Source: Lindgomyces ingoldianus (Eukaryota > Ascomycota > Dothideomycetes > Pleosporales > Lindgomycetaceae). From it: a stretch of 64,000 bases of DNA. The notes under the pieces were generated by a model. That model ran no database searches, had not been told where the DNA came from, and saw nothing but the letters and a program-made list of their open reading frames with translations. Location: contig NW_022985164.1 of the NCBI RefSeq assembly GCF_010093535.1, positions 1,008,869 through 1,072,868 of the forward strand, in the 5' to 3' direction. Position numbers and translations under genes: made by a program. Positions 1 to 11,426 of this stretch are shown piece after piece (the stretch's first letter is position 1; each line of letters starts with the position of its first letter).

Positions 1-862
1 AGACAGGCTGTAGGAAGAAAGGTTGGAAGTGGTTTACAGACACATCATAGCGGAGACTGGTCCAGCACTATATACCACACCCACCGTTCAAAATCTCTCC
101 CTTTTATGTTCCATGATTTTCATTCGCCCATGGCGATACCTCGAGCGGATGTTGAGGCTGAGGCTCGACCTATCTCCACCGCACCTCCGCTTAGTAACGC
201 GACGAGAAAGGAAATCACTTCCAGTCTAGAATAGCTACTGTGTGCCTCGCGTTAGGGAACTGTGTAAAGGGAAAGTTGAAGGGGGGCAGTGTTCAGTTGA
301 GTGAGCGGAGTTAAATCAAGACTTGATGAGGCAACGGCGTTTGTGGTTGGGATTAGCCAATCAAATGGCGGACGGACGAACAGACGGACAACGGGGGATA
401 AGTACTGAGAGAAAACGAAGGGAGAAAGAGGGCAATGTCGCTTGAAAATTGTCGAAGGCGATGTAGGAGTGTGCTATCATTCGCGACTATCTACAACAAA
501 GTTGCTAGTTAAAGCACTTATGGTTTGTCAAGCGTTCCAAGGGTCCTCAGCTTGCGCCAGAGACAAAGGCCAAGTAATATTGAAGTGCAACTGGTACACT
601 TCAAAGCCTGGAGGTGGGTGCCAGCCCCCGTCCCGTTCTTGCTTAAGACATTACGCCATACAGTCAGTAGAAGCGGGTTAAATAGAGTTCACCGATACTA
701 TCAAGTCCGTGTCATTACGACAGCCTGACCTTCGGAACGCTGATGTTCAATAGTGATTACGCTCCTGAGCACTGGGGCTCATTGCCGTTTTAGAAAGTCC
801 CTTAGAAGCATTCATCAGGCGACGTAGAACGGTTGGTGATATCAGGTGTTCTTGCCTAAGCA
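1..862. other. Intergenic, 3' flank of the bHLH gene
   Basis: Only short open frames without recognisable domains occur here, and none has supporting splice structure. The stretch presumably holds the 3' untranslated region and terminator of the minus-strand regulator that ends at 863. Confidence 0.6.
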
Positions 863-3031
863 TCACGTCGCATTCTCTGTTTCTGAGCCCGACTTTGATT
901 CACTTTTCAGTTGTGTCTCAATTTCCGCTGGGTTTGAACTCGATCCCACCGAACCGCTCCTCCTAAGAGCGGCAAGTTCTCTTCGTAGCGCTTCCATTTC
1001 CAAGTCTTTTTGGTCGATCAATTTGTCCTTCTCAGAACATTGTTTCTGGAGTTGCTTGATGTACTCAATGGCGCTCTCGACCTTAGCCGCTTTTGAGTTG
1101 TTCGTTTGAGCACCCCCACTCGAGTCCGGACTTTTGGCATCCCTAGCATCCCTGGCGTGAATCTGAGGCGAGGGGAGGAGCTGTTGCATTTCTTGAAGTG
1201 CCGTGTTAATTCGATTTCGGCGACCTTGTTCAGCAATCTTGTGGGACGTCCGTTTTGATGTCAAGTTAGTCGATAACGACGTAGGATAGTTCACTCCGGG
1301 CACAGTTGTGCCGTCGAGGATATTCTGATAATTAGACTTGGATGCAAGTAAGAGAGCGTGAGTGTCATCAGAAACCGCTGTTCTTTATTAGCACGGTTTC
1401 TATCGAATCGATGGAGAATCTTACCACCCTCAGGGAGTAGAGGTTTTATGCTTGGAGAGATCTTTGGCCTCAAGGCCGGACTGACGAGGGCCGAACTCGT
1501 GCTGTTTCTCTTCTTCGAAGTCCTTCCCACTTTAGAGTCCGCTCTTCGTCCAGTTCCCAATGCGAATCCGGGGCTAGTTGGAGACGAGATAGCACTAAGC
1601 ATTGGACTCGGTTTACCCGACAACGCTGCTGTTGCAGAGGGCGTACTTAAGGGTCCTAACTTGGGCGTTTTCCGGGCAGGTATCCGTGGCGTCGGCTGGT
1701 CATCTTCTTGAGTTATGGTATCAATGCACGACAGTGGAGGTCTGTCTGCGGAGGCAGCTTCTGGAAGGGTGAGCTCCTCTAGGGGCGGCATTTCTTGTGG
1801 TGCGACGATATTGGGCGACTGTTGAAGGCGCATCAGAGATGCTGGTGTCGCTGGGCATGCTCTTTGACTGGGTGTTGCGCTTTGATTACCCTTGGCCACA
1901 ATGGCGGGAGAATGTGTCACCGAGGACGGCTTTGGAGGCGGGCCCATTTCGGACAGAGGTTCAGGAGAGATGGATTCGGTGCCAGAGCTGTCACAACTGC
2001 GCGGCACAGGGTGTCTACTGGAGGGCGCGCGCGCTGAGTTTAATCGCTGTGCTTCTTCGAGCAGGTCACTAACCTCCTTCGGGTGGACCGTTGATGACAA
2101 TGTTCCCTTCCGTCTTGAGGGTTTCACAATCGGAGACTGTCGCACTCGGCTGGGGGGGTGCCTCTTGTTGCTCCGTAGCCTTCGGCTGGGCTCTGGTTCG
2201 GGGATGGCAGCCTCGCCCAACATGTCTATGTCCACATCCACAGGCGACGTGGCGGCAGAGCTTCCCGAGGTGTTGTACTGGCTGGCATGGCTGTGTGTCT
2301 GCTGCTGGTGCTGCTGGTGCTGCTGTGCGTTCAGTGCGGGCGACGTCAGGGGACTGAAGTAAGCGCCTGGGACAGTTGTGAAGTCGGGAATCTGGAAGCG
2401 CGCATCATGAGGGGTAACAGCGGGAGAGACGAGTGGGGTGAATGCCTACAGGTGAGTTAGCTGTTTCCTGCGACTATAACCTCCCACGTCCACGTACAGC
2501 GTCTTCCTTCCTTATCTGATAACGCTGGTCGAATAGAGCCTGCTGTGGATCCATCTGCTGGAGGTAGCGCGCGGCATTGGCGTGGATTTCGACGCTGTTG
2601 GGTGTGGGCGGGACGCCAGAATGTGGGCGGAAGATTTGGTCCGGCGCGGCAGAGAAGGGCGGAACGTTTCCCTGGGTATATTGTGGCATGTTGAAATCGA
2701 AGAAGCTGTTCTCCGACTGCGGCATCTCGTTCCCCCCCATTGCGCTCTGCTGCTGCTGCTGCTGCTGCGACGACATCGCGGCCCCACCATCACGATGGTC
2801 CTGTGAGACAGCCGGCGAGAAATGATTTTGCAGATGTTGAACGTCGAGCGAGTCGGCCAAGTCAGCGAGTTGTTGGGACGTGTCATGGTCGCTCGCGCCG
2901 TTGGTGTAATCGATGGGGAAGTCAAGGTCGAGGGTGTCGAAGTCGATCAGGCTCCCAAAGTCGTGGTCGGCGGAGGCGCTCATTGGGTCATACGGTTCTG
3001 CCCCGGACCATGAGGAGCCTGCGTCATTCAT
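863..3031 (-). CDS. nuc-1: PHO4/NUC-1-type bHLH phosphate-response transcription factor
   Basis: Likely the nuclear activator of phosphate-starvation genes (Neurospora NUC-1, yeast Pho4 family). Model: exons 3031-2498, 2445-1425 and 1377-863, giving 689 aa. Intron 1 is 52 nt (GTACGT donor, CTAAC branch) and intron 2 is 47 nt (GTAAGA donor, GCTAAT branch); both junctions restore family-like sequence (EDA|AFTPLVSPAVTP and LLPEG|AVSDDTHALLLASK). The basic region near residues 560-575 (KRTSHKIAEQGRRNRIN) carries the His/Glu/Arg set that reads CACGTG-type E-boxes. Helix 2 is near 614-633, followed by a charged coiled tail. The loop is long, about 25 residues. The N-terminus is acidic (about 23-42), with a seven-Gln run at 89-95 and a second Gln/His-rich patch just after intron 1. 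The open frame extends upstream to 3067 only through a TTG, so the first ATG at 3031 is taken as the start. In relatives activity is controlled by phosphorylation and nuclear export, not visible here. Confidence 0.92.
2739..2768. repeat. CTG/CAG microsatellite coding poly-Gln
   Basis: A run of CTG triplets on the plus strand reads as CAG Gln codons in the minus-strand bHLH gene. It encodes the seven-Gln stretch in the N-terminal transactivation part and is a likely length-polymorphic site. Confidence 0.8.
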
Positions 3032-4684
3032 TATCTGCGCCCGTGGCTGGGTCAGTGTCGAGGACAAAGGGGAGACGTCGAGCAGGGCTGCTTTTCTTTT
3101 CTCGGGTTGGTGGGGCTAGCAGAGAGTGGTCGGCGATGGCAGCGCACGCCAGACATGGGGGCTCCACGCAAAAGGCGATGGCTTGGGGGCACTCGTTGAC
3201 GATGCTCTGCGCAGCACTTTTCGAGCGGAGGGGAGAGATAGAAAGAGAGAGAGCGCGGCGGAGAAGGACCGTCGACAGTGAGGTCGGTATTCCCCCCCTG
3301 CGACTCCCCACGCTGTTAGATAAACTTGACCGATTCCCCAACAACCACCCGCATGCACGGCCTTCGCTGTGGCTGACACGTCGCCTTCGGGGCTTCGAGA
3401 ACACAGCTTCAAGGTCATATGTCCACCAAAGGCGCATTTGCTCTTCGCACGCTCCATTATAACCGATGCGCGGCCCTCAATCGAAGCCTGGGAACATGTG
3501 GTTGAGGGGTGCGAGACAATCAGCTCCGAACTCGCCGCAGGACGTGGGATGGATGCACCGGACAGTTCCCAGGTGACCCACCCCGATATCTATTCTCACA
3601 GCCCGAGCAGTGTTCTGGAATGAATCCAGGCCCTTAGTTGCTCCTATGAACGCCTGGTGAAACCGACGAGAGACAAAGAGTCGACCAAAAGCCTCTGTTC
3701 TTTCATGTCAGACCATAGTAGTTGACTGTGATCATTGAACAGCGGCCAGTGGATACGGATACCTGGACACACACAGGCCGCGAGAGCTCCAGACCTTAAC
3801 AGCCGCACATCCGCCGCGTCTTTCAGGCGATAATTTCTCGGTGGACCTGCTTCAAGCGTTGACGAAGGACTGGGGAAGTGAGCGCCAATCAATACCTCTC
3901 CAGCCACGACGCAACACTATCATTCTCAAGAGGATGCCGAGGCGAACTCTGCACGGGCTGCTGCAGTTCAGCGGTCGGATGCCGCTCGGTGCCCGCGGCG
4001 CAGCCCGACGACCGCTGATGAAGGCCTGCAGAGTCCCGAAGAAACGGTTGCTGTCGTTTGCACGTTGACGCAGAGCCTGTCACCTATCCGTGCAAAACGC
4101 GCACTCGTCGCGCAAGCATCGCTTTAAATATTTCCCTCTCTGACTTTCTTTTTTAAAGTGCATTTTGGTTCACTAGGTGGTCCGTCGCGCCATCATCAGT
4201 CGCGCCTGGGGCAATCTCGCGTAGCTGTCAAATTGACGCTGGCCTAAGCCGAGCCCACCAACGCCTCCGTGACCTGCCCGTTGCGGGAAAATGCCCTTGG
4301 ATTAGATCGTCAGAATCCACAGACAACTTTGCGCCATGTGTGGTCCTCGGTCTTGACTCAGTGAGGATAAGTAGAAAAGCGAAAGCGAGCGAGCATGGTA
4401 GTTAGAAACTGCTTTTATCTCATGATTTGAAATACCTGTCAAGGCAAGAAGGTCGACTAGGAACACAGAATCTCCCATCGCGCTAGAGAAGCCGATGATC
4501 GCTTTTCCCATAATGTACACATTGCAGAAAGTACATGGCCCGTCCGAATTCAATGTCCCAGGAGAGCACCTTGGGTATTATCCACCATCACACAAAAAGG
4601 TATATGAAAGAACTTTGCCGTGAAGAGGCACCACATAACGCCGTTGCTTTGACATGACCACCAGCACTTCTCGTCGTCATTTGT
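3032..4684. other. Promoter/5' region of the bHLH gene and 3' flank of G-gamma
   Basis: No gene with family support is seen. On the minus strand an upstream frame starts with ATG at 3437 and stops at 3024, overlapping the regulator's start codon. An AT-rich TATA-like element (TTATAATGG, minus strand) lies near 3460. No CACGTG autoregulatory site was seen by eye. Confidence 0.5.
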
Positions 4685-5097
4685 CTACATGACGGCGCAG
4701 CAGCCGTTGCTTTGTTGTGGCGCATAAGGGTCATCGCGCTTATCGATCTGGGACAGCAAGTCAGCCTTGTGTTCTGTGGGGAATGAGATGGTGATGGCGT
4801 GGGATCACATGCCGTTCCCCATCGTGATGGCACCATCCAGTCCTTAGGTTCCTTGTCCGTGAACGCAATGAGACTACGGGCACGCGGTCAGTCCAAAACT
4901 CCCATGTGCTGCATTACAAATCGGCAATGGGGCTCCTACTCGAGGGCGGCTTCCGACACTGGTATCCTGCGGCGGTCCAGGTCTTCTCGGAGTCTCTGGT
5001 TGAGCTCGGTGAGCCGGCGGAGCTTCAATTCTGCCATGCTTTGCTTCTTGCTCTTTCCGTCTCCGCCGGTGCGGATCTCGTACGGTGCAGCCATCAT
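4685..5097 (-). CDS. gng-1: Heterotrimeric G-protein gamma subunit
   Basis: The G-gamma subunit pairs with G-beta and anchors the dimer at the plasma membrane in pheromone, nutrient and development signalling (yeast Ste18, Neurospora GNG-1). Model: exons 5097-4940, 4873-4813 and 4747-4685, 93 aa, the usual fungal length. The family signature KKQSMAELKLRRLTELN is followed by LREDL and IPVSEAA, then a DWMVPSRWG-type block, and the protein ends with DPYAPQQ and a Cys-Cys pair in a C-terminal CAVM, a CAAX prenylation box. The upstream Cys is the expected palmitoylation site. Intron 1 (66 nt) has a GTAGGA donor. Intron 2 must start with GC (GCATGT): the only nearby GT gives an immediate stop, while the GC donor joins WGT to IDKRDDPYAP in frame. 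Two ATGs are adjacent at the start, and either could be used. The gene is divergent from eIF3a. Confidence 0.95.
4748..4812 (-). other. GC-AG intron 2 of the G-gamma gene
   Basis: The donor reads ACG|GCATGT and the acceptor TCCCAG|ATCGAT, with CTGAC about 14 nt before the acceptor. Use of GC is forced by frame: splicing at the GT two bases downstream shifts into a TAA. Confidence 0.85.
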
Positions 5098-5969
5098 TCT
5101 GGGCGACGGTGAGATGAGGGTGGCTGGGAGGGGGGAGAGAGTAGAAAAGGGGATGCAGTCAGGTCCTGGGAGCGGTTAGCTGTGAAGGACAACGATGCGT
5201 TGGCTGCGAACGAGATGGTGCAAGGTGCCTTGACTTGCGGCGAGCGCTGCCAGAGAGCAGAGAGGGAGACGGGGGCAAGGAGCAGCGGTGATGAGCGAGG
5301 CAAGCGCGCCCGCGACGGTCAATTCAGGTGCGAGGGCGGGCGTTCGGGTGCGATTGAACAGCGGCCTAGGGTTCGTGATGGTTGCAGACGGGCGCGGGAT
5401 GGTTCGAGGCGCGGTGTCGCTGCTCTAGGGAGAGGAGGTTGGCAAGCCAGGAGATCGGGATGGGGGAGGGCGACAGGCGAGCGAGGATTCCTTGGTGGGT
5501 GCTGCTTACGGCCTAGCGCGCCTTTCAATTTGCGAGCCCAGGGAAATGAAGCCTAACCGTGACCTGCAGACGTGCTGAGAGCGCCCGCACACCGCCAAAG
5601 TCGACTGCTGTCCTTAAACGGCGGTGGGTTGCGTCACTCGGCATGTGTTGTGAATTGGAAGGGGTAGATAAACACGCGCGCCTGCAGACTGCGCAGTGCA
5701 TTCGCGGAGGGTATGAATGCAGCCTGGGAGCTAGGGCATACTGCAATGTCGCGGTCTGCGTGCGCTTGTGGCCGTCCAGCCGTCCACTGTCCTAGTCCCG
5801 TGACACGGCCGGCTGAGTCATCCGCACACTGATTTTCGTAACTTCTTCCAACATCATCATACCGATCCGCGAGCTCTGCAGACGACCATCCTACGCCCCA
5901 TCGCGCTGCTTGCACCAAGTATCCTACTGCGACATACGCAGTCGGATTCTCCACTCTCGCCTGCCCAGC
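5098..5969. promoter_or_regulatory. Divergent promoter region, G-gamma / eIF3a
   Basis: About 870 bp lie between the start codons of two divergent genes. The G-gamma side is purine-rich on the plus strand and strongly GC-rich. No domain-bearing open frame is present, and no canonical TATA box was identified. Confidence 0.5.
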
Positions 5970-8900
5970 ATGGCCCCCCCGCCGCATAGCAAGCCTGAGA
6001 ATACTCTGTCCGTCCACCCCCCTTGAGCCGGCCGATGCCTCTTCTGATATCTCGCAGCAAGCGCGCCCAAGAACTCATCGGAGTGAAACAGCCACAAGCC
6101 GCCCTGCAGCTCCTCCACGAGCATGTCGTCTCCAAGCGCACGCGGAACAGCCCTATCGCCTCGCTGGAGCCGGTGATGATACTCTTTGTCGAATTGTGCG
6201 TTGACTTGAGAAAGGGCAAACTCGCCAAAGACGGCCTGTACCAGTACAAGAACACTGCCCAGAACACAAATGTCGGGACGATCGAGGTAGGCACATCGCC
6301 ATTCGCGCGTCCGTCGCGTCGCTGACATCACATCCCTTTAGCTTGTCTTCAAGAAGTTCATCGAACTGGCCGAGCAGAAGGTCACCGAGGCACAGGCCAA
6401 GGCTGACGAGGTGCAATCTACCCTCGAGACTACAACCACTGCTCAGAATATCGACGATCTTGAGGCTTCTGAGACTCCCGAGTCTATCCTCCTATCCACC
6501 GTCTCCGGCGAGCAGTCGCGCGACCGCACAGATCGGGCTATTGTTACCCCATGGCTGAAGTTCCTGTGGGAGACGTACCGCACTGTCCTGGACATCTTCA
6601 AGAACAACGCTCGTTTGGAGATCATGTACCAGTCAACGGCACACCAGGCGTTCCAGTTCTGCTCCAAGTATGCGCGAAAGACCGAATTCCGCCGTCTCTG
6701 CGAGCTCCTGCGGAACCATCTTCAAAACGCAGCCAAGTTCTCCTCTCAGATGCACGCCATCAACCTCTCCGACCCGGATACGTTGCAGCGGCATCTTGAT
6801 ACCCGCTTCCAGCAGCTGAATGTTGCAGTCGAGCTCGAGTTGTGGCAGGAGGCCTTCAGGAGCGTCGAGGACATCCATACTCTTCTGAGCTTGAGCAAGC
6901 GTCCGGCGAAGAATATAATGATGGCCAACTATTTCGAAAAGCTCACGCGCATCTTCCTGGTCAGCGAAAACTACCTCTTCCACGCTGCGGCCTGGAGCCG
7001 GTACTACAACCTCCTGCGCCAGTCTGCCGCTGCTGTCGCTTCTGGACAAAGCCTGAAGAAGGACAATCCCGCCGTCACCGAGGCAGACATGACTAAGGCT
7101 GCCTCCTTCGTCCTTCTTTCAGCTCTCTCTATTCCTGTCATTAGCACGTCTCGCTCGCGGGGTGCTCTTGTCGATGTCGACCAGGCCAGGAACAACAAGA
7201 ACTCGCGTCTGACCAACCTGCTTGGCATGTCCCAAGCTCCCACGCGTGCAATTCTGTTTAAAGACGCTCTGAGCAAAGGACTTCTAAAGCGAGCCCGCCC
7301 CGAGATCCGCGACTTGTACGACATCCTCGAGGTCGATTTCCACCCGCTCTCCATCTGCAAAAAAATCTCACCAATCTTGGCTAAGATTGGCGCTGACGAG
7401 GAAATGAAGAAGTATGTGGGGCCGCTCCAGCAGGTTATCCTCACTCGCCTATTCCAACAGCTGTCTCAAGTGTACGACTCGGTTGAGATCCGGTTTGTCC
7501 TTGACCTTGCTCAGTTCCCCGATCCTTTCCAAGTCAGTAGTGGAACTATTGAGAAGTTCATCATGAATGGATGCAAGAAGGGCGATCTATCTATCCGAGT
7601 CGACCACGCTACTGGTGTCCTCACCTTCGATTCAGATGTTTTCTCCTCTGCCAAGGCCATGCACCCAGGTTCTGGTGCTGGGTCAGCCGAGACGGAAGTT
7701 CGCTCTGTCCAACGGCTTCAGAGTACTCCCGCGGAAATTGTCCGGTCTCAGCTTACCCGTCTTGCTAAGTCACTGTTCGTCACCTGCCAATACGTTGATC
7801 CCTTATTCAACGAAGAGCGACAGAAGGCAAAAGCGGCTGCGCTACTTCGAACGAAGGAGGGCGCTGAGCAAGAGCACCTTGAAACTCTCGCTCGTCGTGA
7901 CATCATCACGCGCAAGAAGGAGGCGGCCTCAACTGCCCTAGCTCAGAAAGAGAAGGAGGAGGCTACCCGGAAAAGGATTCGCGCTCAGCAGGCTCAGGAA
8001 GCCGAGACCCAACGTCTAGCTGAGGAGCAGCGTGCCCGAACCCAACAGCGCATTCAAGCAGAACAAGCGCGTGTGCAGCGTGAGGAAATCGAGAAGCAGC
8101 TCAAAGAACTCAAGCAAGGCACTAAGGTTGACATTGATATTCCCGAAGATATCACTGAGTTGGATTCTACTCGTATTCGCGCCCTCAAGCTTGCAGCTCT
8201 CGAGAAAGAAAAGGACCAACTTGCGGAGCAGCTCCGCATCACAGGCAAGAGGATCGATCACTTAGAGCGAGCTTATCGAAAAGAAGAAGTCAAGCATTTG
8301 AAGCAAGACTACGAGAGGCAAATGATAGACGATGTGGCTGCATATGATAAATCTAAGGCTGAGGAGCTGAAGGAAGCCGAGCAAAAGCATAAGGAAGATG
8401 TTGCTTTGAAGCATCGTCTCTCCAGACTAGTGCCAAGCTACCAGAAATTCGTCACGGATGTGAAACAGCAACGCAAAGCTGAGTTTGAGAAGCGAAGCAG
8501 GCAAGCACAAAAGGAACTGGAAAGCAAGAAATCGGCTCGCGTTAGAGAGATCAAGGAGAAGAGGGCTCTCGAGAGGCGTGAACGTGAAGAAGAAGAGCGC
8601 CGTCAGAAGGAAGAAGAGGAGAGGCTGAGGGCAGAGGCTGAGGCTAAAGCCAAGGCAGAGGAAGAGAGACGCCAGAGGTTCGCTGAGGAAAAGGCTGCGA
8701 AGGATTTAGAGCGACGGTATGCAATTTTGTCATCCTGCTACCAATATGCGGACACTAACTACTCAATAGAAAACTCGACGAAATCGCTGCTAAACAACAT
8801 CAGCGAGAGGAGGAAGCGATTGCCAGGCGCCTGGCACAGAAAACCGCCCCTCCTCCAGAGCGTCCGATCTCTCGCGATCACACCTCCGAACAAGCCCCTT

Positions 8901-9409
8901 CCGTTGGTTCTGTTGCGCCTACCCGACTCAATCTTCCTGGCAACAAGCCATCCTGGCGTGATCGGGAAGCAGCGAGATCCTCTTCTCAAACCCCCAGTGC
9001 CACTGAGGCTGAGTCTGTCCCAGCACCGAGGAGGACCGGGTATATCCCGCCTGCACTACGTCGCAACGCAGAAGGAAGTCCAGCCCCATCGGCATCCGGA
9101 TGGCGGGAGCGCGAGGGAAGCGGGCGTGGTCGTGAAGGTCGCAATGAATCTCCTGCCACTGGCGCTGGTCGCTATGAGCGTCCTAGCGCTCGTAGCAGTG
9201 TACGCGACATTGGTGATAAGGTCAGAACACAGTCCCCAGCCACAGGAGGAGGGTATGTACCTCCGGCACGTCGAGGCATGCAAGATGGTGCTCGTGGACG
9301 GGAAAGCGAGAGGGAGGAGAGAGAGCCGAGAGAGCCACTTCCTGCAACTCAGGTCCCTAGTGATGGGAAATACAGACCGGGTGCCTTTAGGAGCAGACGT
9401 GAAGGCTAA
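5970..9409 (+). CDS. tif32: Eukaryotic translation initiation factor 3 subunit A (eIF3a/Tif32)
   Basis: This is the largest scaffold subunit of eIF3, which binds the 40S ribosome in the cytoplasm and promotes pre-initiation complex assembly and scanning. Model: exons 5970-6007, 6058-6286, 6342-8716 and 8770-9409, 1093 aa, matching the family's usual length. The N-terminus has the conserved block around [20 protein letters not shown]. The PCI region ends around residues 424-482. A very long Glu/Arg/Lys-rich coiled coil follows from about 587 to 900. The basic, low-complexity tail repeats a GY[IV]PPA[LR]RR motif twice and ends [12 protein letters not shown]. Introns are 50, 55 and 53 nt, and all junctions restore family-like sequence. 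If the third intron were retained, translation would drift into an unrelated Leu-rich frame that by chance stays open for more than 200 codons. Confidence 0.97.
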
Positions 9410-10217
9410 TTGACTAGAACAGTCAAAACATTAACTGAAAAAAGGGGGGTTAAGGTTGATGCTGTGTTGAACAGTTTTGGTACAGCAAGGTGTCGTCGAC
9501 TCGGTAAATACGGAAGTTTCCTAGAGAAGTTTCCTACAGGAGTTGGTCTGAGTGCTTTCTCTTATCTAGCTGGATTCATGAATCCGTTGTGTTTGTAGTT
9601 CCTCCTAATTTTCAAATTGCACGTCCAATGTGCCTGCCACAGTGTGTGTTCTCTTCGGAGTAGCCACAAAAATTCAAAGTTCCTCTCCATCTTAAAGTGC
9701 CGCAATTGAAGACTTCGTATGAGCTGGTGTGTGGCTGTGACACTGATAAGTGGCTGCCTTCACTTGGTGGCATGTGCTCGCGTAAAATGCATTCTTTGAT
9801 CAGGCATCAGAATTTCGGCCTCTCTGAACACTTGTCACTTGAGGCTGGGGGTTCTATAAGAAATCGTTCAAGTCTGCCAATTGCCTCGCTTCTTGTTTAT
9901 CATGCTCTCCTTGCCATCCTTTAGTCTGTATCTAGAAGTTTGGGCAGAACAGCTGAGAGTTCACTCGTGGCTGTGCTCAGCCTCATCCCCTAAAAAGCGT
10001 ATTCACAAGCGCATTACGGTTTTGGCTGAACGCCATACGGGCTGTAACATCGACAACCGCTTCTATAAATCCAGACTCTTTGGAACCCCCTTTCATATTT
10101 GCTTCTATCTTCTTAACCCGTATGCCTGAACGCTTCAGACTCGCACTGCCGTAGCAACTAGCGCCGCACAATTTCCCCAACTTCAACAAGATACAAATCT
10201 TTGGATCGAAAGGGGCA
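9410..10217. other. Intergenic
   Basis: This holds the presumed eIF3a 3' untranslated region and the upstream region of the next plus-strand gene. A TATA-like CTATAAG occurs near 9855 and another CTATAAAT near 10060. No supported gene is present. Confidence 0.5.
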
Positions 10218-11426
10218 ATGTCGGGATTGTTTAAGAGAAAAGAGGAAAGGTTTTTCCCGCCCCCGCCGACGCCTTTGCCGAGGAGGAAGTTAATGGGGAG
10301 GGTGATGGATGAGCAAGAGGGTTGTGCGTTTTTAACGAGACTGCCACCAGAAGTTAGGAATGAGATTTATGAGCTAGTGTTTGGGACGAATATGGGGATT
10401 TATGACTCACCGCTGAAAACCGTCGCTACGCCTGTAACGACGGGACAGGCCCGCGGGTTCATATTGGCTAAAACACCAAAGGAGGGGGGAAAGGAAGCAT
10501 CAAAAGAAGTATCTGAGGCTCCGAAAATCCAGACTCCAGGCCCTCCAGCACACCCTCTCTCCCTCCTTCTCACCTGCCAGAAAATCAACCAAGAAGCCAC
10601 GCTCCTTGCCTTCAATAACTTCACCTTCACCACTAGATCCTACACTTCGTTCTGGATGCTCAAAGACCGTTCTCAGCACCTCTCCCCCGAGCAATTCTCT
10701 GCTATCAGCCACCTCGCCTATGCCATCGAATCTGATGGTGTATACTACTCGTACATGTCATCTGACTTCCTCGCTAACAGCCTTGCGCTATTCGCCGGGC
10801 TAAAGCGACTAGAGCTCAGGATCAAAAAGCGCCATCCAAGGGAGGGCCAGCACAATATAAACCTAGGGCACTTTCCAATGTCAGGTGACACCGCCCGCAT
10901 GAGCATAATAAGACGATGCGTCCCGGATTGGTGGTTGATGTCGCTTACCCAAGTTACAAATGGCCGCAGCCTTGCGTGGCAGGCTGGGGAAACGTGGACG
11001 GTGGAGTGGCCGCAGTACGATCTTCTTGAGAAAGAAATGGATGTGGAGCATGAGTGGGGAGGATGTGCGGTGAATGTGGCTCTACCGAACATCGCTAAAA
11101 ATTTACCTGGGGCGAGCTTATGCAGCTGTGGCTGTGATGAGGTGAGGTGGTGGCAGGCTAATTTAGTGCAAAAGAGCGGGAGGAAGGTTGAGGTTGATGT
11201 CGTGTATTATGGCGATACTGAAGAGGTGGAGAGGGAGGAACGAGAGGGGACTTATATTCGATTAAAAGAGGGGGCGGAGAGATTAGATGTTAAGGAAGTT
11301 GATGGTGGTAATGGGATACTGTGGGAAGCGGACAAGAAATATTGGGAGGATTTAAGGAGGAGGAAAGCTTGGAACCCTTTTCCAAACGGTATTAAGAGCC
11401 TTTGGAGATGTGGCAAATCTGAGTGA
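10218..11426 (+). CDS. DUF7730/2EXR-like fungal orphan protein
   Basis: Intronless, 402 aa. Near the N-terminus it carries FLTRLPPEVRNEIYELVFG (about residues 34-52), the F-box-like opening shared by large families of uncharacterised Pezizomycotina proteins (DUF7730 / 2EXR groups). About 65 residues later comes SLLLTCQKINQEA, the second conserved element of such proteins. The middle part keeps paired aromatic and Arg/Lys residues, and the C-terminal third is Glu/Lys/Arg-rich. No catalytic motif, signal peptide or membrane segment is visible. The F-box-like opening suggests a protein-protein contact role, but no function is established. The start ATG at 10218 directly precedes a basic Lys/Arg-rich stretch. 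Family assignment is by motif only. Confidence 0.72.
   Translation: MSGLFKRKEERFFPPPPTPLPRRKLMGRVMDEQEGCAFLTRLPPEVRNEIYELVFGTNMGIYDSPLKTVATPVTTGQARGFILAKTPKEGGKEASKEVSEAPKIQTPGPPAHPLSLLLTCQKINQEATLLAFNNFTFTTRSYTSFWMLKDRSQHLSPEQFSAISHLAYAIESDGVYYSYMSSDFLANSLALFAGLKRLELRIKKRHPREGQHNINLGHFPMSGDTARMSIIRRCVPDWWLMSLTQVTNGRSLAWQAGETWTVEWPQYDLLEKEMDVEHEWGGCAVNVALPNIAKNLPGASLCSCGCDEVRWWQANLVQKSGRKVEVDVVYYGDTEEVEREEREGTYIRLKEGAERLDVKEVDGGNGILWEADKKYWEDLRRRKAWNPFPNGIKSLWRCGKSE

Noticed and set aside
3032..3067. Twelve-residue longer N-terminus of the bHLH regulator
   Set aside because: The extension begins with TTG; the first ATG in frame is at 3031.
5182..5556. 124-codon plus-strand frame in the G-gamma/eIF3a promoter
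   Set aside because: Highly GC- and purine-rich Arg/Gly composition, no motif, and it lies in the leader region of a well-defined gene.
8717..9415. Alternative Leu-rich C-terminus of eIF3a reading through the last intron
   Set aside because: Splicing the 53-nt intron gives the expected Glu/Arg coiled coil and repeated GY[IV]PPA motifs; the unspliced frame has no family resemblance.
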